In this document: one piece after another, positions 8,591-16,021 of the stretch
How the letters are laid out: every line of letters starts with the position of its first letter
How positions within the stretch are numbered: position 1 is the stretch's first letter
Made by a program: the position numbers and the translations under genes
Assembly: GCA_028291265.1 (NCBI GenBank)
Contig: JAQGIK010000187.1
Span: forward strand, 1 to 50,848
Direction of reading: 5' to 3'
Length of the DNA stretch: 50,848 bases
Origin: Caulobacter sp.
GTDB lineage: Bacteria > Pseudomonadota > Alphaproteobacteria > Caulobacterales > Caulobacteraceae
The notes under the pieces: model-generated
What the model was told of the DNA's origin: nothing
Databases searched by the model: none
What the model saw: the letters and a program-made list of their open reading frames with translations, nothing else

Positions 8591-9237
8591 GACGCGCTCC
8601 GGGCGGTTGGATTGGAGGTCAGCATGCCGCCCTTCAGCACGCCGAGATGCTGGGCGGCCAGGGCATTTAGGTCGAAGGGTTCGGCGCCCACCGGCACGAA
8701 GGTCTCGCGCCACAGCAGGGCCATCAGGAAGGGCGAGATGATCTCGATGGCATACAGCTTGGGATCGCCGGGCCGCACCTCGCCGCGATCCTGGGCCCGG
8801 CCGATCAGGCCGCTGACGATGCCGATCATCGGGGTGACCAGCTCATCGTGCCAGTAGCGGGCCAGTTCCGGGAAATTGCGCCCTTCGCTGATCACCATCT
8901 TGCCGATGCTGGCCACCGGCGACACCGACAGGACGCCGGCGATGGTCGGCAGGAAGATCTCCAGCAGACCCCCGAACGGCCCCGGAAACGCCTCCAGCCG
9001 CGCCTTGACCATCTCGACATTGGGCGCGACGGCGGTCTTCACCACCGCATGGAAGATGTCTTCCTTGGTCTCGTAATAGAGATACAGCGCCCCCTTCGAG
9101 ACCCCGGCCCGCCGGGCGATCTCGTCCAGCTTCGCCGCCGCGAAACCCTTCTCGGAAAACACCGCCAGGGCCGCCGTGACGATCTCGCCGGGACGGTCGT
9201 CCTTGCGCCGCTGGAACTTGGGGGGACCGGGTTGCAT
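8587..9237 (-). CDS. TetR family transcriptional regulator
   Basis: A 216-residue regulator with a clear N-terminal helix-turn-helix (IVTAALAVFSEKGFAAAKLDEIARRAGVSKGALYLYYETKEDIF, about residues 20-62) and a variable ligand-binding C-terminal half. First gene of the exporter operon, followed by HlyD, ATPase and permease with overlapping stop/start codons. A near-perfect inverted repeat lies 8-31 nt upstream of its ATG, so it most likely represses its own operon until the transported compound or a relative binds. The C-terminal domain gives no ligand clue by eye. Confidence 0.92.
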   Translation of the reverse strand: MQPGPPKFQRRKDDRPGEIVTAALAVFSEKGFAAAKLDEIARRAGVSKGALYLYYETKEDIFHAVVKTAVAPNVEMVKARLEAFPGPFGGLLEIFLPTIAGVLSVSPVASIGKMVISEGRNFPELARYWHDELVTPMIGIVSGLIGRAQDRGEVRPGDPKLYAIEIISPFLMALLWRETFVPVGAEPFDLNALAAQHLGVLKGGMLTSNPTARSAS

Positions 9238-9244
9238 GACGCCG

Positions 9245-9268
9245 TAATAACTGACCAGTCAGTTATTA
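9245..9268. promoter_or_regulatory. 24-bp inverted repeat, probable TetR operator
   Basis: Two 11-nt arms, TAATAACTGAC and GTCAGTTATTA, are exact reverse complements around a 2-nt centre (CA). The site begins 8 nt upstream of the TetR ATG. On the minus strand TTGCTA at its outer edge and TTATTA at its inner edge are 16 nt apart and could be -35 and -10 elements; this would place the start point almost on the ATG, so a very short leader or leaderless message is possible. The size and position are typical for TetR operators. Confidence 0.8.
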
Positions 9269-9308
9269 GCAAGATGGCAGAACGTGGGTCTTAGTGGGCG
9301 GGCGTCAC

Positions 9309-9522
9309 GAGGTTTCGCTCTCCGCCCTTGGGGCGGAACCATCCTTTGGCGAGCGCTGCAAGCGAGCCAAACCGAGGCGGGACTTCCACCGGCGGATGTG
9401 CGCTGAAGCCGCCGCTGGCGTTCCAAGGAACACGCCAATCCCCCACCGCCGGTGGGCCCGCCTCCTGGTCCGTCGCTCACGCTCCGAACCGTCCTCCGCC
9501 CAGACGGCGGAGAGCGAACCTC
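9309..9522. repeat. Hairpin-ended intergenic repeat (family R2), copy 1
   Basis: A 214-bp non-coding element. Its ends are near inverted repeats (GAGGTTTCGCTCTCCGCC at 9309-9326; GGCGGAGAGCGAACCTC at 9506-9522, one unpaired base). Internal parts also fold. The interior motif GCCGGTGGG-CCCGCCTCCTGGT and the order of blocks are shared with 46903-47071, where the terminal arms have drifted to CTCTCCCCCC/GGGGGGGAGAG. It fills the gap between the TetR promoter and the midA stop. No coding potential is apparent. Confidence 0.7.
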
Positions 9523-9534
9523 CGCCGTCGCCGC

Positions 9535-10599
9535 CTAGCTCTCAAACCCCGGCGGTTCGAACCCCGGCTGGTGGATGCACGCCGCCTTGAACAGCTCGCC
9601 CATCTGGTCCGGCGCCACCAGCCGCGCCAGCTGCCGCCCGATCACCATCGAGCGGTCCGGCCGCGCCGCGATCAGCGCCTCGGCCCGGTGCTGGATGCCG
9701 AGCCGCCCGAGGAACAGCCCCTGCGGCACGGGATCGCTAGCCTCCGCCCCGGCCTCGCGGGCGGCGGTCAGCAGGTTCGGAAAATCGACATGCACCGTGA
9801 GGTCCGACTCGCCGGGGAAATCCAGCGCCCCGACCTTCTCATGGCCTTTCAGCGCCTGCAGCGTGTCGCCGAACTCCGGCTTGTCGCGGCCGTAATCGAC
9901 GATCAACGCCGCCCCGCCGTCACGCGCCACCCGCTCGGCGAGTCCCGCCGCCAGCGCATCCTGGGCCGGCGACACCTCGAGGATCATCGCCCCCTCGTCG
10001 GGGACCGCGCCATGCTCGCTCGGCGCCAGCCCGAAGGTCAGCTCGCCGTCCGGCGTCAGCCCGACCAGCCGCTCGACCCAGCCGCCCGGCGTCTGCACGA
10101 ACTGCCGGGCCGGCAGGCAGTCGAACAGCTCGTTGGCGAGCAGCAGCAGCGGCGCCCCGGCCGGCACGCCGTCCAGGCTTTCGGTCCAGCTCGCGCCCGA
10201 CCCGGCCAGCTTCGCTTCCTGCGCGGCCTTCAGCGGCCCGGAGGTCTCGACCAGCCACAGGTCGACCGCCGCGACAAAGTCCGGGGCCAGCCGCACGGCC
10301 CGCAGCAAATCGCTCATCAACGTCCCGTCGCCCGGCCCCATCTCGACCAGCCGGAACCGTTCGGGCTTGCCCAGCCGCGTCCAGCTCTCGACGCACCACA
10401 GGCCGAGAAGCTCGCCGAACATCTGGCTGACCATCGGCGCGGTGACGAAATCGCCGTCGCCGCCCCCAAGACCGGGCAAGCCCGGCCGGGTCGCGTAATA
10501 GCCGTCCCGCGCGTCGTGCAGGCAACGCACCATATAGTCGGCGACCGGGATCGGCCCGCCCGCCGCGATCTCGGCTTTCAGCCGTTCCTTCAGGCTCAT
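9535..10599 (-). CDS. MidA/NDUFAF7-type SAM-dependent methyltransferase
   Basis: A 354-residue class I methyltransferase of the MidA family (COG1565), whose mitochondrial member NDUFAF7 methylates a complex I subunit. Family marks: N-terminal RLKAEIAAGGPIPVADYMVRCLHD and DGYY, a GDFVTAPMVSQMFGELLG block, the SAM-binding VEMGPGDGTLMSDLL, and ANELFDCLPARQF. It overlaps lgt by ATGA (10596-10599), so it is the second gene of the lgt operon. The pgeF-like gene that often follows in alphaproteobacteria is absent here; an R2 repeat follows instead. The bacterial substrate is unproven. Confidence 0.9.
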   Translation of the reverse strand: MSLKERLKAEIAAGGPIPVADYMVRCLHDARDGYYATRPGLPGLGGGDGDFVTAPMVSQMFGELLGLWCVESWTRLGKPERFRLVEMGPGDGTLMSDLLRAVRLAPDFVAAVDLWLVETSGPLKAAQEAKLAGSGASWTESLDGVPAGAPLLLLANELFDCLPARQFVQTPGGWVERLVGLTPDGELTFGLAPSEHGAVPDEGAMILEVSPAQDALAAGLAERVARDGGAALIVDYGRDKPEFGDTLQALKGHEKVGALDFPGESDLTVHVDFPNLLTAAREAGAEASDPVPQGLFLGRLGIQHRAEALIAARPDRSMVIGRQLARLVAPDQMGELFKAACIHQPGFEPPGFES

Positions 10600-11483
10600 G
10601 GGGCCGACTTGGCGTCCTCTTCGGTGGCTGGCGCGGCGTCGGTCCTGACAATGACGACCGGCGCCTTCAACCCCCGCCAGATCAGCCAGGCCCCGCCGAT
10701 CAGCATCGGCAGCGACAGCAGCATACCCATGGTGACGCTGCCGCCCAGCCCGAACAGGTCATTCATGAAGCTGTCCGGCTCGCGCACGTTCTCCAGCGCC
10801 ACCCGCACCAGGCCGTAACCGGCCAGGAACAAGCCGCAGACCACGCCCCGCCGCTGCAGCCACAGCTTGCTGTGCGTCGCCCAGCGCAGCACCAGGAACA
10901 ACACGATGCCCTCCAGCGCCGCCTCGTAGAGCTGGCTCGGATGGCGCGGGAACCCGTCGGCGCCGGGGAAGACGATCCCCCAGGGCATGGTCGTCGGCCG
11001 GCCCCAGAGCTCGCCGTTGATGAAGTTGGCCACCCGGCCGAAGAACAGCCCGATCGGCACCGCCGGCGCGGCCAGGTCGCCCAGCTTGATCAGGTCGATC
11101 TTCTGACCCCGGGCGAACAGCACCAGGGCCGTGATCACCCCCAGCAGGCCGCCGTGGAAGCTCATCCCGCCCTTCCAGATCTGGACGATCTCGGACGGAT
11201 GCTCCCAGATCAGGTGCGGCTGGTAGAACAGCACATAGCCGAGCCGCCCGCCGAGGATGATGCCGAGCGTCACCCACAGGATCAGGTCGTCGATCTGGGC
11301 GGCGTTGGCCGTCGGCGCCTGGCCGCCCCAGAGTTTCGGATTGCGCACCAGCCGCACGGCGTAACGCCAGCCCAGCAGGATGCCGGCCACATAGGCCAGG
11401 GCGTACCAGCGGATCCCGAAGGTCCCGCCGAACAGCTCGAAGGTCCAGCCGCCGACGTAGGGGCTGATGTCTGGAAAGGGCAC
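10596..11483 (-). CDS. lgt: Prolipoprotein diacylglyceryl transferase
   Basis: A 295-residue integral membrane enzyme that transfers diacylglycerol from phosphatidylglycerol to the lipobox cysteine, the first step of lipoprotein maturation. It has about seven hydrophobic segments, the conserved GGMSFHGGLLG (His110) and the Lgt signature GRVANFINGELWGR (149-162). It acts before LspA, encoded at 37760-38335 in this window, on lipoproteins such as the one at 38418-38966. First gene of the lgt-midA pair, divergent from ubiK. Confidence 0.96.
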   Translation of the reverse strand: MPFPDISPYVGGWTFELFGGTFGIRWYALAYVAGILLGWRYAVRLVRNPKLWGGQAPTANAAQIDDLILWVTLGIILGGRLGYVLFYQPHLIWEHPSEIVQIWKGGMSFHGGLLGVITALVLFARGQKIDLIKLGDLAAPAVPIGLFFGRVANFINGELWGRPTTMPWGIVFPGADGFPRHPSQLYEAALEGIVLFLVLRWATHSKLWLQRRGVVCGLFLAGYGLVRVALENVREPDSFMNDLFGLGGSVTMGMLLSLPMLIGGAWLIWRGLKAPVVIVRTDAAPATEEDAKSAP

Positions 11484-11571
11484 GGCCGTTAACCTCGTTC
11501 ACCAAGGAAACTGGGGATCAACGGTCTAATCCCCTTCGCATTCATGAATCGTTTCCCATATGAAAGAGGCC

Positions 11572-11814
11572 ATGCATACCCAGAACCCTTTCCTGGACGA
11601 GATCGCCAAGCTGACCACGGCCGCGGCGGGCCTCGCCCAGGCCGCCGGCGAGGAAGCCAAGGCCGCGTTCCGCGCCCAGGGCGACCGTTTCGCCGCCGAA
11701 CTCGACCTGATCCGCCGCGACGAATTCGAGGCTCTAAAGGCCGAGATCGCCGCCCTGCGCGCCGAGATCGCCGCCCTCAAGGGTGCGGCGCCCGACACGC
11801 CTAAAGGCGAGTAG
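11572..11814 (+). CDS. ubiK: UbiK family accessory factor (BMFP domain)
   Basis: An 80-residue protein starting MHTQNPFLDEIAKLTTAAAGLAQAAGEEAKAAFR, with a central amphipathic helix and a C-terminal coiled coil (DEFEALKAEIAALRAEIAALK). UbiK/YqiC proteins aid ubiquinone synthesis and bind membranes as trimers. The ATG at 11572 is preferred to the in-frame ATG at 11560 because AAAGAGG precedes it at a normal distance and family proteins begin M-x-T/S-x-N-P-F. Divergent from lgt, with about 88 bp for promoters of both. Confidence 0.85.
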   Translation: MHTQNPFLDEIAKLTTAAAGLAQAAGEEAKAAFRAQGDRFAAELDLIRRDEFEALKAEIAALRAEIAALKGAAPDTPKGE

Positions 11815-11936
11815 CGCTCCCGCTCCGAAAGAAGCGGTTGTGACCTCGTAAACGAACAGGATTAGGGTCAGGTCGTGCAGGTGATTCGGGGGAATCTCCA
11901 CGAGCGCTGCCTGCCCTCCAAAGGACGGTAAGACCG

Positions 11937-12446
11937 ATGGACATTTCGCCTCCCGAAGACGACGAAGCCTACCTGGCGCTCGACCCGCTCGAGGTGGTCG
12001 AACACGTTCTTTCCGCTGAAAACCTGGCCTTCGACCGCACCGAGGACGGCGACCTCGCCTTCTCCCTGGCCGGCGACTGGAAGGACTACGAACTGTGGTT
12101 CGCCTGGCGGCCGGAGGCGGAATGCCTGCAGCTCTGCCTCAGCATCGACCTCAAGGCCGGCAAGGCCACGCGCGGCAAGGCCTGCGACCTCGCCAACCTG
12201 GTCAACCAGCGCCTCTGGCAGGGCCATTTCGAAATCTGGGCCGACGACGGCGAGGTGGTCTTCCGCCACGCCATGGGCCTGTTCGGCGCCGAACGCCCGA
12301 CCCCGGCCCAGACCGCCGCGATGATCGACGTCGCCATGGAAGCCGCCGACCGCTTCTACCCCGCCTTCGACTTCCTGCTGGCCGGCGCGAAAACGCCGGA
12401 AGAAGCCATGGCCGCCTGCATGTTCGAGACGGTCGGCCGGGCCTAA
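11937..12446 (+). CDS. YbjN domain-containing protein
   Basis: A 169-residue acidic soluble protein of the YbjN family (type III secretion chaperone-like fold). Segments that fit are DPLEVVEHVLSAENLAFDRTEDGDLAFSLAGDWKDYELWFAWRPEAECLQL and a central NLVNQRLWQGHFEIWADDGEVVFRHAM. Its function is not established; E. coli YbjN overexpression affects motility and biofilm. In alphaproteobacteria it commonly lies next to proC, as here, which suggests but does not prove a link. A pair of R1 repeats separates the two genes. Confidence 0.85.
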   Translation: MDISPPEDDEAYLALDPLEVVEHVLSAENLAFDRTEDGDLAFSLAGDWKDYELWFAWRPEAECLQLCLSIDLKAGKATRGKACDLANLVNQRLWQGHFEIWADDGEVVFRHAMGLFGAERPTPAQTAAMIDVAMEAADRFYPAFDFLLAGAKTPEEAMAACMFETVGRA

Positions 12447-12462
12447 AGCAGCGAAGCTCGCG

Positions 12463-12648
12463 CCCTTCTCCCGCTCGCCGGGAGAAGGTGGCCCCCGAAG
12501 GGGGTCGGATGAGGGCAGCGCCGGCCCAGGACGATTGCCATGAACGCCGTCGTCGACTTTCGCGCCAGAACCCTCTTGATCCTGACCCGCCGGTGCTGCC
12601 CTCATCCGTCGGCTACGCCGCCACCTTCTCCCGGCAAGCGGGAGAAGG
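12463..12648. repeat. Composite inverted R1 repeat pair, copy 1
   Basis: The left unit (12463-12527) has hairpin CCCTTCTCCCG/CGGGAGAAGG, a small hairpin GCCCCCGAAGGGGGT, then GGATGAGGGCAGCGCCGGCC. The right unit (12595-12648) is its inverted partner, GCTGCCCTCATCC to GGGAGAAGG. The ~67-nt core contains GCGCCAGAAC, which recurs in reverse orientation in the core of the 15786-15963 copy. It therefore behaves as one ~185-bp element with inverted ends rather than two random repeats. Lies between the YbjN gene and proC, with no coding potential. Confidence 0.8.
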
Positions 12649-12667
12649 AACCGCACAGGACCCGCCC

Positions 12668-13447
12668 ATGACCCCCATCCTCATCCTCGGCGTCGGACGC
12701 ATGGGCGGCGCCATGATCGAGGGCTGGCGGCGGGCCGGGACCTTCGTCCCTTCCGAGATCTACATCCGCGACCCGAGCCCCGCCCCCGCCGACCTCTCCG
12801 GCATGCGCCTGAACCCGCCCGACAGCGACCTCGCCGCCTGCCGCACGGTGATCCTCGCCGTCAAACCCCAGGTCTGGCGCGAGGCCGCCGCCCAGGTCTC
12901 GCCCCATCTCTCCCCCGACGCCGTCGTCGTCTCCATCGCCGCCGGGGTGACCTCCGCCGATATCGCCGACGCCTTCGGCGGCCTGCGCGTCGCCCGCGTC
13001 ATGCCGACCACGGCCGTCGCCATCAACCAGGGCACGGCCAGCGTCTGCGCCGCCGACCCCCAGGCCCGGGCCCGCGCCCACGCCCTGTTCGACCCGCTTG
13101 GCCGCGTCGTCGAGATCGCCGACGAAGACCTGATGCACGCCGCCACCGCCGTCAGCGGCTCCGGCCCCGCCTACCTCTACGCCTTCACCGAGGCCCTCGA
13201 ATCGGCCGCCGTCGCCGCCGGCCTTGACCCGCACGCCGCCGCGACGCTGGCCCGCTCCACCCTGACCGGCGCCGCCGCCCTGATGGCCTCGGGCGACACC
13301 TCGCCCGCCGAACTGCGCCGCCAGGTCACCTCGCCCGGCGGCGCCACCCAGGCGGCGCTCGAAGTGCTGATGGGCGACACCGGTCTGGACCCGTTGCTTA
13401 AACAGGCGGTCGCCGCCGCCGTGGCCCGTTCCCGGCAGCTCGGCTGA
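12668..13447 (+). CDS. proC: Pyrroline-5-carboxylate reductase
   Basis: A 259-residue NAD(P)H-dependent reductase making proline from pyrroline-5-carboxylate. The N-terminal Rossmann motif is ILILGVGRMGGAMIEGW (dinucleotide loop at residues 8-14). The central part has VILAVKPQVW and VSIAAGVTSADI, and the C-terminal dimer domain carries AVSGSGPAYLYAFTEAL and the family signature QVTSPGGATQAALEVL. The ATG at 12668 puts the Rossmann strand at residue 4; upstream open frame lies in the repeat element. Confidence 0.95.
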   Translation: MTPILILGVGRMGGAMIEGWRRAGTFVPSEIYIRDPSPAPADLSGMRLNPPDSDLAACRTVILAVKPQVWREAAAQVSPHLSPDAVVVSIAAGVTSADIADAFGGLRVARVMPTTAVAINQGTASVCAADPQARARAHALFDPLGRVVEIADEDLMHAATAVSGSGPAYLYAFTEALESAAVAAGLDPHAAATLARSTLTGAAALMASGDTSPAELRRQVTSPGGATQAALEVLMGDTGLDPLLKQAVAAAVARSRQLG

Positions 13448-13511
13448 TACGCCGCCTTGATCCGGCCGCCGACGCCGGGCATTTAAAGGGCCATCACATC
13501 GAGGGCCGACG

Positions 13512-13754
13512 ATGGACAACCCCTTTACCGCTCACCCCCGTTCGGTGGGCGAAAGCTATACCGAGCACCTGGGCCACTCCTGGAAGTTCGGCTTCACCCT
13601 GCTCGGCGCCGGCCTCGCCTGCCTGATGCACGGCATCTGCCCGGCCCTGTTCAAGACCACCGGCAGCCGCACCGTCTACAAGCTCAACGCCAAACTCACC
13701 GGCCGCAAGCCGGACGGCGCCGGCTATGGGGATTGGACGGGGGCAGGGGTCTAG
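13512..13754 (+). CDS. DUF6356 family small membrane protein
   Basis: An 80-residue protein starting MDNPFTAHPRSVGESYTEHLGHSWKFG, with one hydrophobic segment (FTLLGAGLACLMHGICPALF, about 33-52) and a basic C-terminal part (KTTGSRTVYKLNAKLTGRK). It matches the small DUF6356-type proteins common in alphaproteobacteria, with the HPxSVGExYxEH opening and a CxxHGxCPxLF core. The function is unknown. It lies 64 nt after proC on the same strand, possibly in the same transcript. Confidence 0.75.
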   Translation: MDNPFTAHPRSVGESYTEHLGHSWKFGFTLLGAGLACLMHGICPALFKTTGSRTVYKLNAKLTGRKPDGAGYGDWTGAGV

Positions 13755-13830
13755 TCACCCCGCGCCATGGGATAATAGGCGGCCGCTTCGATAAGGCCGC
13801 CCATGCCCTGCCAGAACAGCCGAACGCCGA

Positions 13831-13896
13831 CTTCAGCCGCGCCTCAAGCCGGCTTCAAGCCAACTTCAAATCGACTTCAAACAAACTTCAAACCGG
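13831..13896. repeat. Six tandem 11-bp repeats
   Basis: Six consecutive 11-nt units based on CTTCAA(A/G)CC: CTTCAGCCGCG, CCTCAAGCCGG, CTTCAAGCCAA, CTTCAAATCGA, CTTCAAACAAA, CTTCAAACCGG. A weaker seventh (with CCTCAA) follows. The period is not a multiple of three, arguing against coding, and is close to one DNA helical turn. It lies between the DUF6356 gene and the convergent DUF885 gene. Candidate roles: protein-binding array, bent DNA or 3'-end structure; none is shown. Confidence 0.8.
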
Positions 13897-13943
13897 CGCG
13901 GCCTCAACCCCTTGAGTTCGTTGAGAAAGCCCGTGCAGACGCC

Positions 13944-15722
13944 CTAACGCGCCTTCTCCGCCGCGATCCACCGGTCGATCCGCGCTTCCAGCAGGTCCAT
14001 CGGCAACGGCCCGGCCAGCAGCACGGCGTCATGGAACCGGCGCACGTCGAACTTGTCGCCCAGTTCGGTCTCGGCCTTGGTCCGCACCTTGACCAGCGTC
14101 CGCTCGCCGATCTTGTAGGCCAGCGCCTGCCCGGGCCAGCTGACATAGCGGGCCAGTTCGGCGTCGATGTTGTGGGCCGACAGGGCGCTGTTGTCGGTGA
14201 AACAGGCGCGGGCCTTCTCCAGGTCCCAGCCGAGGTAGTGCATGCCGGTGTCGGCAACGAGCCGGCAGGCCCGCCACATCTCGTAGCTCAGCCGCCCGAA
14301 CTGCTCATAGGGGTCGCGATAGATGCCCATCTCGACGCCCAGCCGCTCGGAATAGAGCCCCCAGCCCTCGACGAAGGCGGTCATGTCGGCGTCGCGGCGG
14401 AAGGCCGGCACTTCCGGCAGTTCCTGGGCCAGGGCGATCTGCAGATGGTGCCCCGGCACGGCCTCATGCAGGGTCAGGGCCGGCAGTTCGTACAGCCCCC
14501 GCTGGTCCAGCTTGCCGGTGTTGACCATGTAGCCGCCGGCCACGCCCAGTTGCGGGCTGCCGGGGAAATAGCGGCCGGTGGTGTAGTTGTCCTCGATCTC
14601 GCGCGGCACCTCCCGCACCCCGTAGGGCAGGCGGGGCAGGGTAGCGAAGAAGGCCGGCAGCCGGTCGTCGATCCGCTTGGCGATCTCGGATGCCTTCTCC
14701 ATCAGGTCCTGCCGGCTCTCGGCGACGAACCGCTTGTCGCTGCGCAGGAAGGCGAGGAACTCGGGGAAGGTGCCCTTGAACCCCGTCTGGGCCATCACCG
14801 TGTCCATCTCGGCCCGGATACGGGCCACCTCCGAGACGCCCAGGGCGTGGATCTCCTCGGGCGTCATGTTGGTGGTCGTGTAGTGGCGGGCCAGCCAGGC
14901 GTAATATTCCTTGCCGCCCTTCAGCCGGCTGACGCCGATCTGCGGCTTGCTGGCCGGGATATATTCCTTCTCCAGGAAGGTCACGAACGCCTGTCGGGCC
15001 GGGACGATCTGCGCCTTGACCAGGGCCAGGCCCCGCGCCTTGAAGGCGGCCTTCTCGGCCGGGGTGACGCTGGCCGGCAACTTGTCGAACACCCGCACCA
15101 GCGGGTCGGCCTCGGTGATCGGCTTGGCGACGTTCGCCTTGGCCTCGCCCAGCACCCGCTCGGCGATGTAGCGCGGCTGCACCCAGCCGGTCTTGATGCC
15201 GCGGCGGGCGTTGTCGGTGCTGTCCGCCCAGTATTTCGGCACGGCGGCCAGGCGTTTGAGCCAGGCCTCGGCGTCGGCCTTGCTGGCCATCGGGGCGCTG
15301 TCGGCCAGCCAGCTCAGGGTGCCGTCCCAGGTGTCGTCGCTGGAGAAGGCGAATCGGTTCTGGTCGAACCTGATCGAGGCGATGTTGTCGTCGACCACGC
15401 GGATCAGGATGGCGCGGTTGAGCCCGTCGTTGTCGGAGAGGCCGGCTTGCGGAATCTCCTTCAGCCGCGTCTCGAACACGGCCAGTTCCCTGGCCCGCCG
15501 CTGGTTGGCCGCCAGCGTCACGTCGGGCAGCTTGCCCAGGGCGTCCCGGTCGCCGTTGAAGCCGGCCCCGATCGGGTTCTCCCGGTCCGACCAGGCCTGG
15601 TAGTCGGCGACGATGGCGTCGAGCTTGGCCTTGGCGTCGGGAGTCTGGGCCCCCTGTGCAGAAAGGGGGGCGGCCAGCGGCGTCAGGACGATCAGGGCGG
15701 CGGCGCTCAGGGCCTTCCACAT
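13944..15722 (-). CDS. Secreted DUF885 family metallopeptidase-like protein
   Basis: A 592-residue protein with a Sec signal peptide (MWKALSAAALIVLTPLAAPLSAQ, cleavage near residue 23-25). It belongs to the DUF885 family related to M2/M3-type zinc peptidases: the zinc-binding HEAVPGHHLQ lies at about residue 415 and the downstream EGWGLYSERLG, containing the probable third ligand, at about 449. The N-terminal half is helical with no obvious motif. Likely a periplasmic or secreted peptidase or carboxypeptidase; substrate unknown. Monocistronic by appearance, with an R1 repeat pair in its upstream region. Confidence 0.88.
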   Translation of the reverse strand: MWKALSAAALIVLTPLAAPLSAQGAQTPDAKAKLDAIVADYQAWSDRENPIGAGFNGDRDALGKLPDVTLAANQRRARELAVFETRLKEIPQAGLSDNDGLNRAILIRVVDDNIASIRFDQNRFAFSSDDTWDGTLSWLADSAPMASKADAEAWLKRLAAVPKYWADSTDNARRGIKTGWVQPRYIAERVLGEAKANVAKPITEADPLVRVFDKLPASVTPAEKAAFKARGLALVKAQIVPARQAFVTFLEKEYIPASKPQIGVSRLKGGKEYYAWLARHYTTTNMTPEEIHALGVSEVARIRAEMDTVMAQTGFKGTFPEFLAFLRSDKRFVAESRQDLMEKASEIAKRIDDRLPAFFATLPRLPYGVREVPREIEDNYTTGRYFPGSPQLGVAGGYMVNTGKLDQRGLYELPALTLHEAVPGHHLQIALAQELPEVPAFRRDADMTAFVEGWGLYSERLGVEMGIYRDPYEQFGRLSYEMWRACRLVADTGMHYLGWDLEKARACFTDNSALSAHNIDAELARYVSWPGQALAYKIGERTLVKVRTKAETELGDKFDVRRFHDAVLLAGPLPMDLLEARIDRWIAAEKAR

Positions 15723-15785
15723 GGCGGGGACTCTCCGATGATGCGGCGCGGAGGTTGGACCGGGTGGCGGTGCTCGCGCAAGATT

Positions 15786-15963
15786 CCTTCTCCCGCTTGC
15801 CGGGAGAAGGTGGCGGCCGAAGGCCGACGGATGAGGGCAGCGCCGGCCCTGGACATCCAGGCTCGTTCTGGCGCGTTCAGCGCTGTCGCCAGCCTTTCGC
15901 CGTCCGCGCTGCCCTCATCCGACCCGCTTCGCGGGCCACCTTCTCCCGGCAAGCGGGAGAAGG
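15786..15963. repeat. Composite inverted R1 repeat pair, copy 2
   Basis: Same architecture as 12463-12648 but in the opposite orientation: left unit from CCTTCTCCCG through GGATGAGGGCAGCGCCGG (15786-15846), right unit GCTGCCCTCATCC through GGGAGAAGG (15908-15963), core with GTTCTGGCGC. The 299-nt gap between the DUF885 gene and the permease is otherwise empty apart from short flanks. It lies between two divergent genes, so it separates rather than terminates them. Confidence 0.8.
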
Positions 15964-16021
15964 GTCTTCCCAGAAATCCCGAAACACCCCCATCCTCGCG
16001 CCAAATCCGGGGAGAATCCGC

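Noticed and set aside
11526-11798. 90-residue minus-strand frame opposite ubiK
   Set aside because: Ser/Ala-rich shadow; ubiK has a clear family N-terminus and coiled coil.
13831-13896. CRISPR-like array
   Set aside because: Units are only 11 bp with no spacers, and no cas genes are present.
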